From the NCBI RefSeq assembly GCF_000817775.3, contig NZ_JTHE03000061.1:62001-126000 (forward strand): DNA of 64,000 bases, written 5' to 3'. Below the pieces are notes generated by a model. That model had not been told where the DNA came from. It searched no databases and worked only from the letters and a program-made list of their open reading frames with translations. Origin of the DNA: Lyngbya confervoides BDU141951. Lineage in GTDB: Bacteria; Cyanobacteriota; Cyanobacteriia; Thermosynechococcales; Thermosynechococcaceae. Below are positions 8,803-17,805 of this stretch, one piece after another; positions within the stretch are counted from its first letter, which is position 1; each line of letters opens with the position of its first letter. Position numbers and translations under genes: made by a program.

Positions 8803-9639
8803 CTATCGCGACCTTAGGGAATATCGTTGAAACCAGTGACTCAGACCGGCCACCAGACTATTGGTGAACAGCAAAATGCCAATCAGAATACAGGCCGTCC
8901 CATAGGCGTTGGGCTCTCCCCCGGCCACATTCATGGCCAAATCGTAGATGTGAATCGAGAGCGATCGCCCGGAGTCCCAGATTGAGGTGGGGAGGCGATC
9001 CACATACCCGCTGGTGAAAATGAGCGCCGCTGTTTCCGCGATCGCCCGACCAAATCCCAGGAGCGATCCCACCGCAATGCCCGGCATTGCAGCCGGGAAC
9101 AGAAGAGTCCGAAAGGTGGACCAGCGCGAGAGTCCCAGGGCAGCGGCGGCTCGGCGATCCCGCTGGGGAATCGCCTGTAAACTTTGCTGCACAGCGCGAA
9201 TAAAGATGGGTAAAACCATACAGGCCAATGTTAGCGCCCCAGACAGGAGGGACAGCCCCAACCCCAGCACTTGCGTGAACACAGCATTCCCAAACAGGCC
9301 AAAGACGATGGATGGAACCCCTGCCAAAATGTCCAGACTCAGCTCCACCGTGGCCCGAAACCGGGGAAACTGCTGACCAAACTCGGCAAGCAAAGTGGCC
9401 GTTGCCAAGCCCAGGGGAAGAGCCAGCCCTAGAGACAGGGCCAAAATCCAGAGGGTAGACACCAGGATCGGAAAAATACCGCCTGAACGCCCAGAATCCA
9501 CGGGCGCTTCACTGATGAACCGCCAGGAAATTTGCGGCAGCCCATGCCATAGCAAATCTCCCAAAATCCACAGCAGCGCTCCGACGACAGCCAGGGCCAT
9601 CATCCAAAGAATCAGGGTCGGCAAACGCTCTGGAGACAT
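8803..9639 (-). CDS. pstA: Phosphate ABC transporter permease PstA
   Basis: Inner-membrane channel subunit of the Pst importer. It is hydrophobic with about six predicted membrane segments and carries the permease EAA-type loop around AAAALGLSRWSTFRTLLFPAAMPGI. Start at ATG 9639 shares one base with the pstC stop (TGATG) and has a strong GGAGG upstream; a GTG at 9642 is the alternative. Directly followed by pstB. Confidence 0.92.
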   Translation of the reverse strand: MSPERLPTLILWMMALAVVGALLWILGDLLWHGLPQISWRFISEAPVDSGRSGGIFPILVSTLWILALSLGLALPLGLATATLLAEFGQQFPRFRATVELSLDILAGVPSIVFGLFGNAVFTQVLGLGLSLLSGALTLACMVLPIFIRAVQQSLQAIPQRDRRAAAALGLSRWSTFRTLLFPAAMPGIAVGSLLGFGRAIAETAALIFTSGYVDRLPTSIWDSGRSLSIHIYDLAMNVAGGEPNAYGTACILIGILLFTNSLVAGLSHWFQRYSLRSR

Positions 9640-10553
9640 CACTCCTGCCTCCCTAAGCGGGACGGGTCACCCTCTACCCCTGACCAGCCCCCCCGAGTCC
9701 ACGAAAAGCTGATCACCCTCAAGGAAAACGTCAGTCCCACCAATCCCAACAGGAGCAGCCCCGTCACAAACAGAGCCGCACGATGATGCCCGCTGGCATA
9801 GGCCATCTCCAGGGCAATGTTGGCCGTCAGGGTGCGCACTGAACTGTACAGTGAATCCGGGATCTGAACCACATTGCCACAGACCATCAGAACCGCCATG
9901 GTTTCACCCAGGGCACGCCCCAAGCCCAGACCGATAGCTGTCATTAATCCAGGTCGAGCGGCGGGCAAGCAAACGGTCCAGAGGGTTGCCCAACGACCGA
10001 TGCCCATGGATTGAGAACTACGCCAGTATTGGGGCGGAATTTGCCGCAGTTGACTGTCCGCAATCAGGGCCAAGGTAGGTAAGATCATCAGGGCCAAGAT
10101 AACAATCCCTGCCAGTAAACTGGGGCCGGGCGGATGCACACGGGCAATGAGGGGCACCAGAACCACCAGCCCCCAAAACCCATAGACGACCGAAGGAATC
10201 CCAGCGAGGAGTTCGAGCATACGACGGTAAATTAGGGCAATGAAGGAAGGGGCGTAGTAGCAGGCAAAGATGGCTGCGCCCAAGCCAAAGGGTACAGCAA
10301 TGGCCAAGGCCCCAAGGGTGACCGCAAAGGATCCCACCACCATCGGTATCAGGTTGTAGTCTTCCAGAGTTGGTGACCAGTCCGGGTCCTGGAACAGAGT
10401 CGCGATGCCTGGGTCGAGAAAAAAGGGCCAGGACTCTTTGACTAAAAACAGGAGAATAAATCCCACCAGGCTTGCCGAGAGCAGGGCAGCCCCCTGGAGC
10501 AGGATCAACCAGACGCGATCGCCTGGAGCCAGATGATTCAGGGTTTTCAGCAC
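9639..10553 (-). CDS. pstC: Phosphate ABC transporter permease PstC
   Basis: Second channel subunit. It has about six membrane segments and the loop RSSQSMGIGRWATLWTVCLPAARPGL. GIPSVVYGFWGLVVLVPLI is typical of PstC. The GTG at 10553, just past the pstS stop, is preferred; a TTG at 10574 would overlap pstS by 20 bases. It ends in a TGATG overlap with pstA. Confidence 0.92.
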   Translation of the reverse strand: MLKTLNHLAPGDRVWLILLQGAALLSASLVGFILLFLVKESWPFFLDPGIATLFQDPDWSPTLEDYNLIPMVVGSFAVTLGALAIAVPFGLGAAIFACYYAPSFIALIYRRMLELLAGIPSVVYGFWGLVVLVPLIARVHPPGPSLLAGIVILALMILPTLALIADSQLRQIPPQYWRSSQSMGIGRWATLWTVCLPAARPGLMTAIGLGLGRALGETMAVLMVCGNVVQIPDSLYSSVRTLTANIALEMAYASGHHRAALFVTGLLLLGLVGLTFSLRVISFSWTRGGWSGVEGDPSRLGRQE

Positions 10554-10554
10554 C

Positions 10555-11445
10555 CTAAGACTCCGGCGGGACAAAAAACTGACGTTTCACCGTCGCCGCC
10601 ATCGGGGGAGAGGTCGCAAATTCGATAAATTCCCGCGCCTGCGGCGTAGGCGTGCCCTTCGTCACCAAGTTGAGGGTGCGGGACAGGGGAAAACTTCCAT
10701 CTTGCACCGTTTGCAAGGTCGCAGGAACCCCCTCTAGGGGCAAGAGTTTGATGGGTTCTCCGCGATCAATTTCCACGGTGGCTGCCCCAATGGAAACATA
10801 GCCGATGGCATGGGGATTGGCCGCCACAGTTTTCAGCCCCTGTTGATTATCGCCAATGACAACATCGGCCTTAATATCCTTGGGTCCAAACTGAAAATAG
10901 CTCTCAAAGAGCTCCAGGGTTGAACGGCCTTGCGCCTTATTGACCACGGTAATCGGGGCATCTTGGCCGCCAAGTTGACGCCAATTGGTGATTTGCCGAC
11001 GAAAAATCTCTCGAATCTGCTGATCGCTCAAGGTCTTGACCGGGTTGCGGCTGTGCACAATGAGTCCAATTCCATCTCGAGCCACCGCAAAGGATGCTAA
11101 GTCCGTTTCGGCCTCCGTCAGATCACGGGAAACCAGCCCAATATCGGCCACCCCCGAACGAACATCGGCAATCCCGCGAGAGGATCCTCCGGTCTGAACA
11201 TCCACCCGCACCTGGGGATGCTGCGCTTCATACTGCTTGCCAATTTCGGCCACCAGCGGCGCCCCTGTGCTGGAACCGGTCAGAGTTAAGGTTTGCGGTT
11301 GCTCCGCGGCCGGGGATTGGGGCGATCGCCCACAGGAGGAGGCGATCCAGCACAGGGGCAACAGAAACGCCATTGAGGTGAAGCGTGCAGAGGAGGGGGG
11401 GGAGCGCCACCGGAAAAGCCGGAGAGGGCAGGAAGTCATCAACAA
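10555..11445 (-). CDS. pstS: Phosphate-binding protein of the Pst transporter (PstS family lipoprotein)
   Basis: Captures phosphate and delivers it to PstC/PstA. A basic N-terminus and a hydrophobic run end in a lipobox (IASSC, C38), so it is probably lipid-anchored. The mature protein starts with LTLTGSSTGAPLV and contains TGGSSRGIADV and GLVSRDLTEAE, which form the oxyanion-binding loops of the family. NKAQGRSTLELFESYF also fits the family. At ~296 residues it belongs to the shorter PstS-like group. First gene of the operon. I looked for a cyanobacterial Pho box upstream and did not find a convincing one. Confidence 0.9.
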   Translation of the reverse strand: MLMTSCPLRLFRWRSPPSSARFTSMAFLLPLCWIASSCGRSPQSPAAEQPQTLTLTGSSTGAPLVAEIGKQYEAQHPQVRVDVQTGGSSRGIADVRSGVADIGLVSRDLTEAETDLASFAVARDGIGLIVHSRNPVKTLSDQQIREIFRRQITNWRQLGGQDAPITVVNKAQGRSTLELFESYFQFGPKDIKADVVIGDNQQGLKTVAANPHAIGYVSIGAATVEIDRGEPIKLLPLEGVPATLQTVQDGSFPLSRTLNLVTKGTPTPQAREFIEFATSPPMAATVKRQFFVPPES

Positions 11446-11516
11446 GTGTTCCTACAACTGGAATAGCGATTGACTACGACTATAGAGCGATCGCCCCTGG
11501 AAATTGCTTAATCCAA

Positions 11517-11544
11517 GATTAAAAGCCTCTGATTAAAAGCTCCT
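11517..11544. repeat. 14-base tandem duplication between btpA and pstS
   Basis: GATTAAAAGC occurs at 11517-11526 and 11531-11540, each followed by CTCT or TCCT, giving two near-identical 14-base units in a row. They lie just past the btpA stop and about 75 bases upstream of pstS. The 14-base period does not match the 11-base period of Pho boxes. Confidence 0.7.
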
Positions 11545-11549
11545 GATCT

Positions 11550-12407
11550 TCAGCCACTTTCCTTAAGCACAGACACTGACATCCGACTAGACTCCGTACC
11601 TTGCCGAAAGGTCGATCGCCGCATCGCTTCCACAAATCGACTCACTCGAATGGGATCAATGGGCTGGGAAATTTGTCCATTCCGCTTTAGGGAGCTTGAA
11701 ACAATCACCCCATCCGCAGCAGCCATGAGGTGAGGAATATTTTCCCAGTCTGCTCCACTGCCAATCAAAACCGGCACCCCTGCCGCCGCCTTCGAGGCCA
11801 ACTCTAAATCCTCTGTGGTGGGAGGACTACCGGTCCCCCAGCCCGACAAAATCACCGCATCTGCCAAACCTCGCTCAATGGTCTCTTGAACCGCAGTGGT
11901 CAGATTAGGGGTACCCAGAGGACGGGCATGCTTCACCAGGACATCCGCAAAAATCTTCACGTCACAGCCCAACTGCTGCCGGTAGCGGAGCAAATCATGG
12001 GCGCAGCCCTCAATAATGCCCTGATCAGTAGCCATGACCCCCGTTAACACGTTCACGCGAATAAACTGAGCATCCACGTTGGCCGCGATCGCCAGGGCGC
12101 TTTTAGCATCGTTGCGCAGCACGTTAATTCCCATGGGCAAGGGCACTAGTCCCTTAATCCGTTGGGCCACCAAACTCATGGCGCTCACCACGGCAGGATC
12201 CACCCGATCCTTACAAAAGGGCGCATCGAAAAAATTCTCAATCAGAATAGCATTGACGCCGCCAGCGGCAAGGGCTGTAGCCTCCTGCTCCGCACGGTCA
12301 ATCACTGCCTTTAAAGACCCGCTCCAGCGGGGCGAAGCAGGCAGGGGCTGCAGGTGCACCACGCCAATCACGGGATTAGGAACTTGAAAAATGTTTTGTA
12401 ACTCCAC
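11550..12407 (-). CDS. btpA: BtpA family protein, photosystem I biogenesis/stability factor
   Basis: BtpA is an extrinsic thylakoid protein needed for stable photosystem I in Synechocystis. The predicted TIM-barrel protein shows the family stretch NPVIGVVHLQPLPASPRWSG, then LIENFFDAPF, MGINVLRND and DVLVKHARPLG. AVILSGWGTG and a C-terminal GADGVIVSSSLK follow. Start at GTG 12407 (VELQNIFQ) places the family N-terminus correctly; a TTG at 12470 would add 21 unconserved residues. About 285 residues. Confidence 0.9.
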   Translation of the reverse strand: MELQNIFQVPNPVIGVVHLQPLPASPRWSGSLKAVIDRAEQEATALAAGGVNAILIENFFDAPFCKDRVDPAVVSAMSLVAQRIKGLVPLPMGINVLRNDAKSALAIAANVDAQFIRVNVLTGVMATDQGIIEGCAHDLLRYRQQLGCDVKIFADVLVKHARPLGTPNLTTAVQETIERGLADAVILSGWGTGSPPTTEDLELASKAAAGVPVLIGSGADWENIPHLMAAADGVIVSSSLKRNGQISQPIDPIRVSRFVEAMRRSTFRQGTESSRMSVSVLKESG

Positions 12408-12577
12408 AGGTCTAGAGTCGAACTCGGTATCGCGGGCGAAGCCATGAGGGTCAACTGCCGGGCAACTCAACCGATCTAGCTCTCATCCATTGAAAAGATA
12501 AAATCAGGTTGACTGTCCAGCTTGTCTAGCATATCAGCTCTACAGACCTCTCTTATATTCCTCGTCAGCCCTTGACC

Positions 12578-13132
12578 ATGCAACCTCACTCTCCAACGCC
12601 CCCGGGCCTGATTGCCGCCGTTGGACTGGGCAGTAATCTTGGAGATTCTCTCAACATCTTGCAGGGCGCGATCGCCACCCTGAATAATCACGCCCACCTA
12701 TGGGTGCTGGCCCAATCTCACTGGTATCGCACTCCGGCCCTTGGGCCTCCGCAGCCTGACTACATTAACGGCTGCATCCTTTTGCGCTGCTGCTGCCCAG
12801 CCTTAAATCTCCTCTCAATTTTGCACCAGGTAGAACATCACTACGGGCGCGTTCGGCAACAGCATTGGGGACCGAGAACTCTGGATCTCGATTTATTGTT
12901 CTTTGGCCATCAAATCATTCAAACCCCGCAGATCAGCGTTCCCCATCCCCATCTCCAGGATCGGGCCTTTGTGCTGCAGCCACTACTGGACATCTATCCC
13001 GATTTTCAACATCCAGTCCTGAAACAGACGGTTCGGGCCTTGGCCCACGCGGTTTCCCTGGATGGGATTGAGCGAATCTCAACCCAGTCAACCGTGCCTG
13101 GATTCGAGGCTCCACCACCCAAAAGCCCATAG
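12578..13132 (+). CDS. folK: 2-amino-4-hydroxy-6-hydroxymethyldihydropteridine pyrophosphokinase
   Basis: Transfers pyrophosphate to the pterin precursor in folate synthesis. It shows the HPPK hallmarks: VGLGSNLGD near the N-terminus, HWYRTPALGPPQPDYIN, and RVRQQHWGPRTLDLDLLFF with the acidic Mg-binding DLDLL. VPHPHLQDRAFVLQPLLDI completes the fold. The ATG at 12578 is preferred over a TTG six bases earlier. Divergent from btpA across a ~170-base spacer; apparently a single-gene unit. Confidence 0.93.
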   Translation: MQPHSPTPPGLIAAVGLGSNLGDSLNILQGAIATLNNHAHLWVLAQSHWYRTPALGPPQPDYINGCILLRCCCPALNLLSILHQVEHHYGRVRQQHWGPRTLDLDLLFFGHQIIQTPQISVPHPHLQDRAFVLQPLLDIYPDFQHPVLKQTVRALAHAVSLDGIERISTQSTVPGFEAPPPKSP

Positions 13133-13180
13133 CACACAAAAAATAATATATCAACCTACTTGCATTTTTCTTAACACGAT

Positions 13181-13198
13181 GTTACATTAATTTACATC
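13181..13198 (+). promoter_or_regulatory. HLR1-like site (candidate RpaB binding)
   Basis: GTTACATTAATTTACATC consists of two direct repeats of the (G/T)TTACA(T/A)(T/A) half-site separated by two bases. This is the HLR1 element bound by the response regulator RpaB in cyanobacterial light-responsive promoters; only the last base deviates. It lies about 110 bases upstream of the Psb35-like gene. Binding is inference. Confidence 0.6.
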
Positions 13199-13308
13199 AA
13201 GCAACGTTCAAGTCGGCCACTGACCTTTAGGATTGATTCTTCTTCAGTCTTTGTAGTTCTTGGCAGATGTTCATTGCAGGTCTCAGATGAATCATTAGGA
13301 GGCAGGAT

Positions 13309-13548
13309 ATGTTTGCCACAACCTTGTTAATTGCCGTTGTCGTCGCGGGTTTTGTTGCCGCCATCACCCTTGGATCCCAGGCTTATTTTCGCGGTGAAAT
13401 GACCAAGCCAATCCATGAGCGCAATTGGAACTCAAAGTCCTTTGATCAACTTGCCGAAACTATCACCGGTGAAAAAATTGAGGGTATGACGCGAGAGCCA
13501 GGCTTCATCGTTTCCGACGCCTACGCAAGTTCTGCGATCGCCGAATAG
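13309..13548 (+). CDS. psb35: Psb35-like small membrane protein (photosystem II assembly)
   Basis: A 79-residue protein with one N-terminal membrane helix (TTLLIAVVVAGFVAAITLG). It is followed by a conserved-looking soluble tail, AYFRGEMTKPIHERNWNS. This resembles the cyanobacterial Psb35 protein (Ssl2148 type), which stabilises the CP47 module and its associated high-light-inducible proteins. The identification is from memory of the family. A good GGAGG ribosome site precedes the ATG, an HLR1-like element lies upstream and a strong terminator follows, so it is a monocistronic and probably light-regulated gene. Confidence 0.65.
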   Translation: MFATTLLIAVVVAGFVAAITLGSQAYFRGEMTKPIHERNWNSKSFDQLAETITGEKIEGMTREPGFIVSDAYASSAIAE

Positions 13549-13584
13549 CCTGAAATTCTATTCATTATCTCCTGTGTGCATTTC

Positions 13585-13614
13585 GCCGCAGCGCAAGACG
13601 CTGCGGCTTTTTTT
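13585..13614 (+). terminator. Intrinsic terminator after the Psb35-like gene
   Basis: Nine-base-pair stem GCCGCAGCG / CGCTGCGGC (13585-13593 with 13599-13607), loop CAAGA, followed by seven T residues. A textbook Rho-independent terminator. Confidence 0.92.
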
Positions 13615-13683
13615 ACTCTGGCCTAGGGGAATCCAGCCCAGGGCGACCACGGCATAGGAGGGCACCCCCCTTGTGGAGACCAG

Positions 13684-14700
13684 ATGTCAAAACGCTGCAT
13701 CATTATTGGAAGTGGACTGACGGGTTTAACCCTTGCCAAGCAATTGAAGCCCAGCCCTTGGTGCGTGCAGGTCCTGGACAAGGGCTTTGGACCTGGCGGA
13801 CGCTTGGCCTCTCGTCCCTTAACGCATCCAGCCGGAACGGCAGGGCAGTGCGACTATGGCGCACAATTTTTTCGCGCCACCCACCCTCAGTTCCAACGGT
13901 GGGTGCAGACCATGGAGGAACAGCAAGCCGTCGCGGTGTGGGGATCTGCGTTCCTTGATAGTCAGGGTCAGCAGCGATCATTTTCAACGCCTTGCTATCG
14001 CGGGGTTCCCCATCAGCGATGGCTCGCTCTGGCCCTGGCCCAGGATCTCACGCTGTATCAACAAACTCGTGTTGATCAGATCCACTGGCAATCAGAGAGC
14101 TGGCAAATCCAGGCAAGCAGCGGGGCGAGCTTTCAGGCAGATTGCCTGGCGATCACTCCGCCCTTACCCCAGACCCTAGATCTGTTGAGGACTTCCTCTA
14201 TTCCCATCGCGCCTGAGGTCCAGACTCAGCTCGCGGCAGTAACCTACGATGCCTGCCTGACCGTAATGGCCCTGCTTGACCAGCCCAGCCTGATTCCGCC
14301 ACCGGGAGGACTCTTTGTGCGAGATTCTCCACTGCAATGGATTGCTTGCAATCAGCAAAAGGGCATTTCTGTCTCCACCCCAGCTTTGACGATCCACGCC
14401 ACTCCTGAGTTTAGTCAGGATCACTGGGACAGCGCCCCCGAAACTGTGGTGAGCCAATTGATCCAGGCGGCCCAACCCTGGATAGCGGGGTCAGTTCTGG
14501 CAACACGCTACCATCGCTGGAAATATAGCCACCCCAAGACAGTCGTGGGCCAACGGGCGATCGCCCTGCCCTGTCCTGGGCCTTTGATCCTAGCGGGAGA
14601 TGCCTTTAGCCTGACCCCAGATCCAGATCCGTCACTTCAGTTAGAACAGGCATACCTGTCAGGGTTAGCGGCGGCGGACCTGGTGCGGCAGTTCGATTAA
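13684..14700 (+). CDS. FAD/NAD(P)-dependent oxidoreductase, renalase-like
   Basis: A 338-residue flavoprotein. The N-terminal dinucleotide-binding motif IIIGSGLTGLTLAKQL is followed by LDKGFGPGGRLASR, the flavin-binding element of amine-oxidase-like proteins. DYGAQFFRATHPQF and the C-terminal PLILAGDAFS FAD motif follow. The GGR(L/M)ATR and GAQYF patterns are those of bacterial renalase-like proteins. The substrate cannot be predicted; in cyanobacteria this family is mostly uncharacterised. Confidence 0.75.
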   Translation: MSKRCIIIGSGLTGLTLAKQLKPSPWCVQVLDKGFGPGGRLASRPLTHPAGTAGQCDYGAQFFRATHPQFQRWVQTMEEQQAVAVWGSAFLDSQGQQRSFSTPCYRGVPHQRWLALALAQDLTLYQQTRVDQIHWQSESWQIQASSGASFQADCLAITPPLPQTLDLLRTSSIPIAPEVQTQLAAVTYDACLTVMALLDQPSLIPPPGGLFVRDSPLQWIACNQQKGISVSTPALTIHATPEFSQDHWDSAPETVVSQLIQAAQPWIAGSVLATRYHRWKYSHPKTVVGQRAIALPCPGPLILAGDAFSLTPDPDPSLQLEQAYLSGLAAADLVRQFD

Positions 14701-14748
14701 GGAGATGGGCCAGTGCAAGAGATACCAGATTCAGGCTAGATCTGGCGC

Positions 14749-16338
14749 CTAGGCCGTTTTTTTCTCCAGGATCGCTGGGACGGCTGCCTCTGCCGGATTC
14801 ACCGGGGACTGACGCTGCAGGTAGGTCTCCAACTGGGACTGAATTTGCGATCGCACCTGCTGGCGATATTCCAAAAAGTGCTCACCCAGCGCGCAAATGG
14901 AGAGGTAATGCTGCCAATGTCCCGGTTTTCGCCGGAAGATATGGGCCAAATAAAGCCAGAATTTCCAGCGCGTCTTTCGCACGATCCCCTGTCTCCAGCA
15001 GACGATGACCAGGGCGCGCAGGGTCGACCAGTTAGGCCGACGCAACTCGGAGCGATGGCGTGGCTCTCCCATTGCCAGAAACTGTCGATAGGTGCGATCT
15101 AAATAGTTCAGCGGGTCGTAGAGTTCCCAAAAGGCGCGCACATATTCCTGGGCAATCGTTTCCACCGGACGGGTGGGAATGAAATTCATCAGGGTGGTTT
15201 GATTAATGTTGGCATTGCCGGCCACAATGCGTCCCTCTTTCTCCAGCCTAGCCCAGAGCGCCGTATTGGGCAGTGCCTGAAGCATACTGAACATGGCCAG
15301 CGTAATGTTGTTGTCCTCCACAAAGCGAATAATGCGATCGCCCGCACCGGCCTTCTCGTTGTCAAAGCCAATGATAAACCCTGCGGTCACCCGCAGCCCG
15401 TAGCTCATAATCTTGGCCACAGAGTCATCTAGAGAGGTGCGCGTGTTTTGAAATTTTTGAGTGAGGTCTAAGCTGCTGGTATCTGGGGTTTCAATGCCGA
15501 GGAAGACCGCGTTGAAGTTACAACCCACCATCAAGTCCATCAGCTCTGAATCGGCGGCGAGATCCACGGAGGCTTCCGTATTGAAATGAAACGGATACTG
15601 ATGTTCCTCCATCCAGGGCTTCAGTGCCCGGAGCATTAACTTCACATTGCGCTTATTGCCAATGAAGTTATCGTCGACCAGAAAAATACTGCGACGCCAC
15701 CCCAAATCGTAGAGACGCTGAAGTTCGCCTAACAACTGCTCCGGCGTTTTTGTGCGGGGCTTACGCCCATAGAGCACAATAATGTCGCAAAACTCACACT
15801 GAAACGGGCAGCCCCGCGAAAACTGCACTGACATATTATCGTAGGCATCCATCTCCAGCAGGTCGTAGCGAGGAATCGGCGTCAGCGTCACATCGGGTTT
15901 TTCCGCCGAGCGAAACAGACCAGAGGCGTCACCCCGCGCCAGCGCCTCTAAAAAGAGAGGCAAGGTGACCTCGCCCTCGTCCAGCACCAAGTAGTCGGCC
16001 CCAGACGCCTCTGCCTCCTCCGGCAAGGAGGTGGGATAGGGCCCCCCCACCGCAACGGGAATCTGACGCCGTTTGGCCTCTTGAACCTGAGCCTTGAAGT
16101 CGGCACTTTGCACAATCATCGCCGAAACAATTACCAGTTCCGCCCAGTCCCACTCCGCCTCGGAAACCGCCCTCACGTTGCGATCGACCAATTTAAATTC
16201 CCAATCCTGGGGCAAAATTGCAGCAACGGTGATCAAACCAAGGGGAGGAAGGAGCGCTTTACGATCCACCAGCTGCAGGGCCTGCTCGAAGGACCAAAAA
16301 CTTTGAGGAAACTCTGGATAAATCAGGAGTACGCGCAC
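14749..16338 (-). CDS. B12-binding domain radical SAM protein (DUF4070 type)
   Basis: 529 residues in family order. The N-terminal cobalamin-binding domain covers ~1-135 (LLPPLGLITVAAILP and a GGPYPTSLPEEA region). A radical SAM domain follows with CxxxCxxC in SRGCPFQCEFCD, then IFLVDDNFIGNKRN and FLGIETPD. A C-terminal DUF4070-like domain ends the protein. Length and layout match hopanoid C-2 methylase HpnP and its relatives, but cyanobacteria carry several unassigned paralogues. No squalene-hopene cyclase lies nearby, so the substrate is left open. The gene is alone on its strand. Confidence 0.8.
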   Translation of the reverse strand: MRVLLIYPEFPQSFWSFEQALQLVDRKALLPPLGLITVAAILPQDWEFKLVDRNVRAVSEAEWDWAELVIVSAMIVQSADFKAQVQEAKRRQIPVAVGGPYPTSLPEEAEASGADYLVLDEGEVTLPLFLEALARGDASGLFRSAEKPDVTLTPIPRYDLLEMDAYDNMSVQFSRGCPFQCEFCDIIVLYGRKPRTKTPEQLLGELQRLYDLGWRRSIFLVDDNFIGNKRNVKLMLRALKPWMEEHQYPFHFNTEASVDLAADSELMDLMVGCNFNAVFLGIETPDTSSLDLTQKFQNTRTSLDDSVAKIMSYGLRVTAGFIIGFDNEKAGAGDRIIRFVEDNNITLAMFSMLQALPNTALWARLEKEGRIVAGNANINQTTLMNFIPTRPVETIAQEYVRAFWELYDPLNYLDRTYRQFLAMGEPRHRSELRRPNWSTLRALVIVCWRQGIVRKTRWKFWLYLAHIFRRKPGHWQHYLSICALGEHFLEYRQQVRSQIQSQLETYLQRQSPVNPAEAAVPAILEKKTA

Positions 16339-16386
16339 TAGACTTAAATCCTCACTCCAATCTCAATTGATTTCAACCATACAAGA

Positions 16387-17580
16387 TTATTGCTTTCTTG
16401 ACCGGAAAATCCTAGGCCTAGTTTCCTGACTGGTTTCCCTGGACACTGCAGAGGGCAAAGCATGGGTAAATTCGTGGAACCAGCCGCGTCGCCAGAAGAA
16501 AAATACCAAACCAGCGGCGATGGTAATCATGAGGACCCAGACGGCAGGGTACCCCCAATACCAGTTCAGTTCCGGCATATTCAGCGGCGAGACCTGGGAA
16601 TTAAAGTTCATGCCATAGACCCCTGCAATGAAGCTCAAAGGAATGAAAATGGTGGAGATTACGGTCAAGGTTTTCATCACCTCATTCATTTTGTTGTTCA
16701 CCGACGACAGGTACACCTCCATCAAACTAGAGGTTAGATCCCGATAGGTTTCCACCATATCCAGAAGCTGAATCGTGTGGTCGTAGCAGTCGCGAAAATA
16801 AATCTGGGCCTCATCGCTAATAAAATCGGTGCCATCTCGAAACAGCAGGGTCAGGGCATCGCGCTGGGGCCAAATGGTGCGCCGCAGCACCAAAAGTTCC
16901 CGCTTCATCTGGTGGATTTTGGCCAGGGTTTGGGGGGTGGGGCGGTCGACCACTTCCTCCTCTAGGGCTTCAATGCGCTCACCAAACTGCTCAAGCACAG
17001 GAAAGTATCCATCGATAATGGCATCCAAAAGCGCGTAGGCCAAGTAATCCGTTCCCATTCGACGGATCACGCCTTTGTTGCGGCGAATCCGCATTCTGAC
17101 AGCATTAAAGCAGTCATGTTCCGCATATTCCTGCACCGTCAGCAGCGATCGCGGTTCCAGGATGAAGCTCACCTGTTCGATCACATAGTCTTCCTGCTGG
17201 GGACGCAGGGTAACCATCCGCGTCACAATTAACAGCTGATCTTCGTAGTCTTCGACCTTAGGACGCTGGGGGACGTTCACGACATCCTCAAGCACGAGGG
17301 GATGCAGATCAAAGACTTCGCCAATGCTTTTGAGGGTAGTTTCGCTGCCCAATCCCTGGACATCAATCCAGGAGACAGACTCACTTTCTAGAAAAGGCCG
17401 ACAGTCTTCTGGCACCTGTAGGGTATGTCGCGTGGAGCGCTCTGGGGTGTAATCGGTGAGGTAAATCTGGGATGGAGCCGCATTTTCTCTGATTCTCAGC
17501 GTTCCGGGGGCGCTGCCCGGTTTGTCAAAAAAGTATTCCAGGTTATCGGCTTGGGCGTCAAAGATATCTTGTACAGTCAT
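16387..17580 (-). CDS. corA: CorA-type magnesium/divalent cation transporter
   Basis: Pentameric Mg2+ channel. It has a large N-terminal cytoplasmic domain with PLVLEDVVNVPQRPKVEDYEDQLLIV. A long helix follows, then two C-terminal membrane segments, the first ending in the YGMNF selectivity motif. A short basic tail completes it. Start at ATG 17580 (MTVQDIFDAQ) gives about 397 residues; the open frame continues to 17697 but that extension looks unrelated. Divergent from the pentapeptide gene. Confidence 0.92.
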   Translation of the reverse strand: MTVQDIFDAQADNLEYFFDKPGSAPGTLRIRENAAPSQIYLTDYTPERSTRHTLQVPEDCRPFLESESVSWIDVQGLGSETTLKSIGEVFDLHPLVLEDVVNVPQRPKVEDYEDQLLIVTRMVTLRPQQEDYVIEQVSFILEPRSLLTVQEYAEHDCFNAVRMRIRRNKGVIRRMGTDYLAYALLDAIIDGYFPVLEQFGERIEALEEEVVDRPTPQTLAKIHQMKRELLVLRRTIWPQRDALTLLFRDGTDFISDEAQIYFRDCYDHTIQLLDMVETYRDLTSSLMEVYLSSVNNKMNEVMKTLTVISTIFIPLSFIAGVYGMNFNSQVSPLNMPELNWYWGYPAVWVLMITIAAGLVFFFWRRGWFHEFTHALPSAVSRETSQETRPRIFRSRKQ

Positions 17581-17805
17581 AGGCCGCTTAGGACAGAAAA
17601 TTTCCCCCACCCTAACCATTTCTGGGGCAAACCGATTCTTCCTTTCGGCACAGCGCGGACTTTGACAATTGCCCCATTGTTTATCAAGGCTTATCAAAAA
17701 TTCAGGACTGGGAGGATAGAGGGGGAACCGAGTTCGCTAAAATCAGGGCTGGGATCACATCTGGCGATCGCCGTCAGGTCACCCTACCCAGTCGGAACTG
17801 AAGCA

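Noticed and set aside
11517-11544. Pho box upstream of pstS
   Set aside because: Repeat period is 14 rather than 11 bases and the core lacks the expected CTTAACC-like text.
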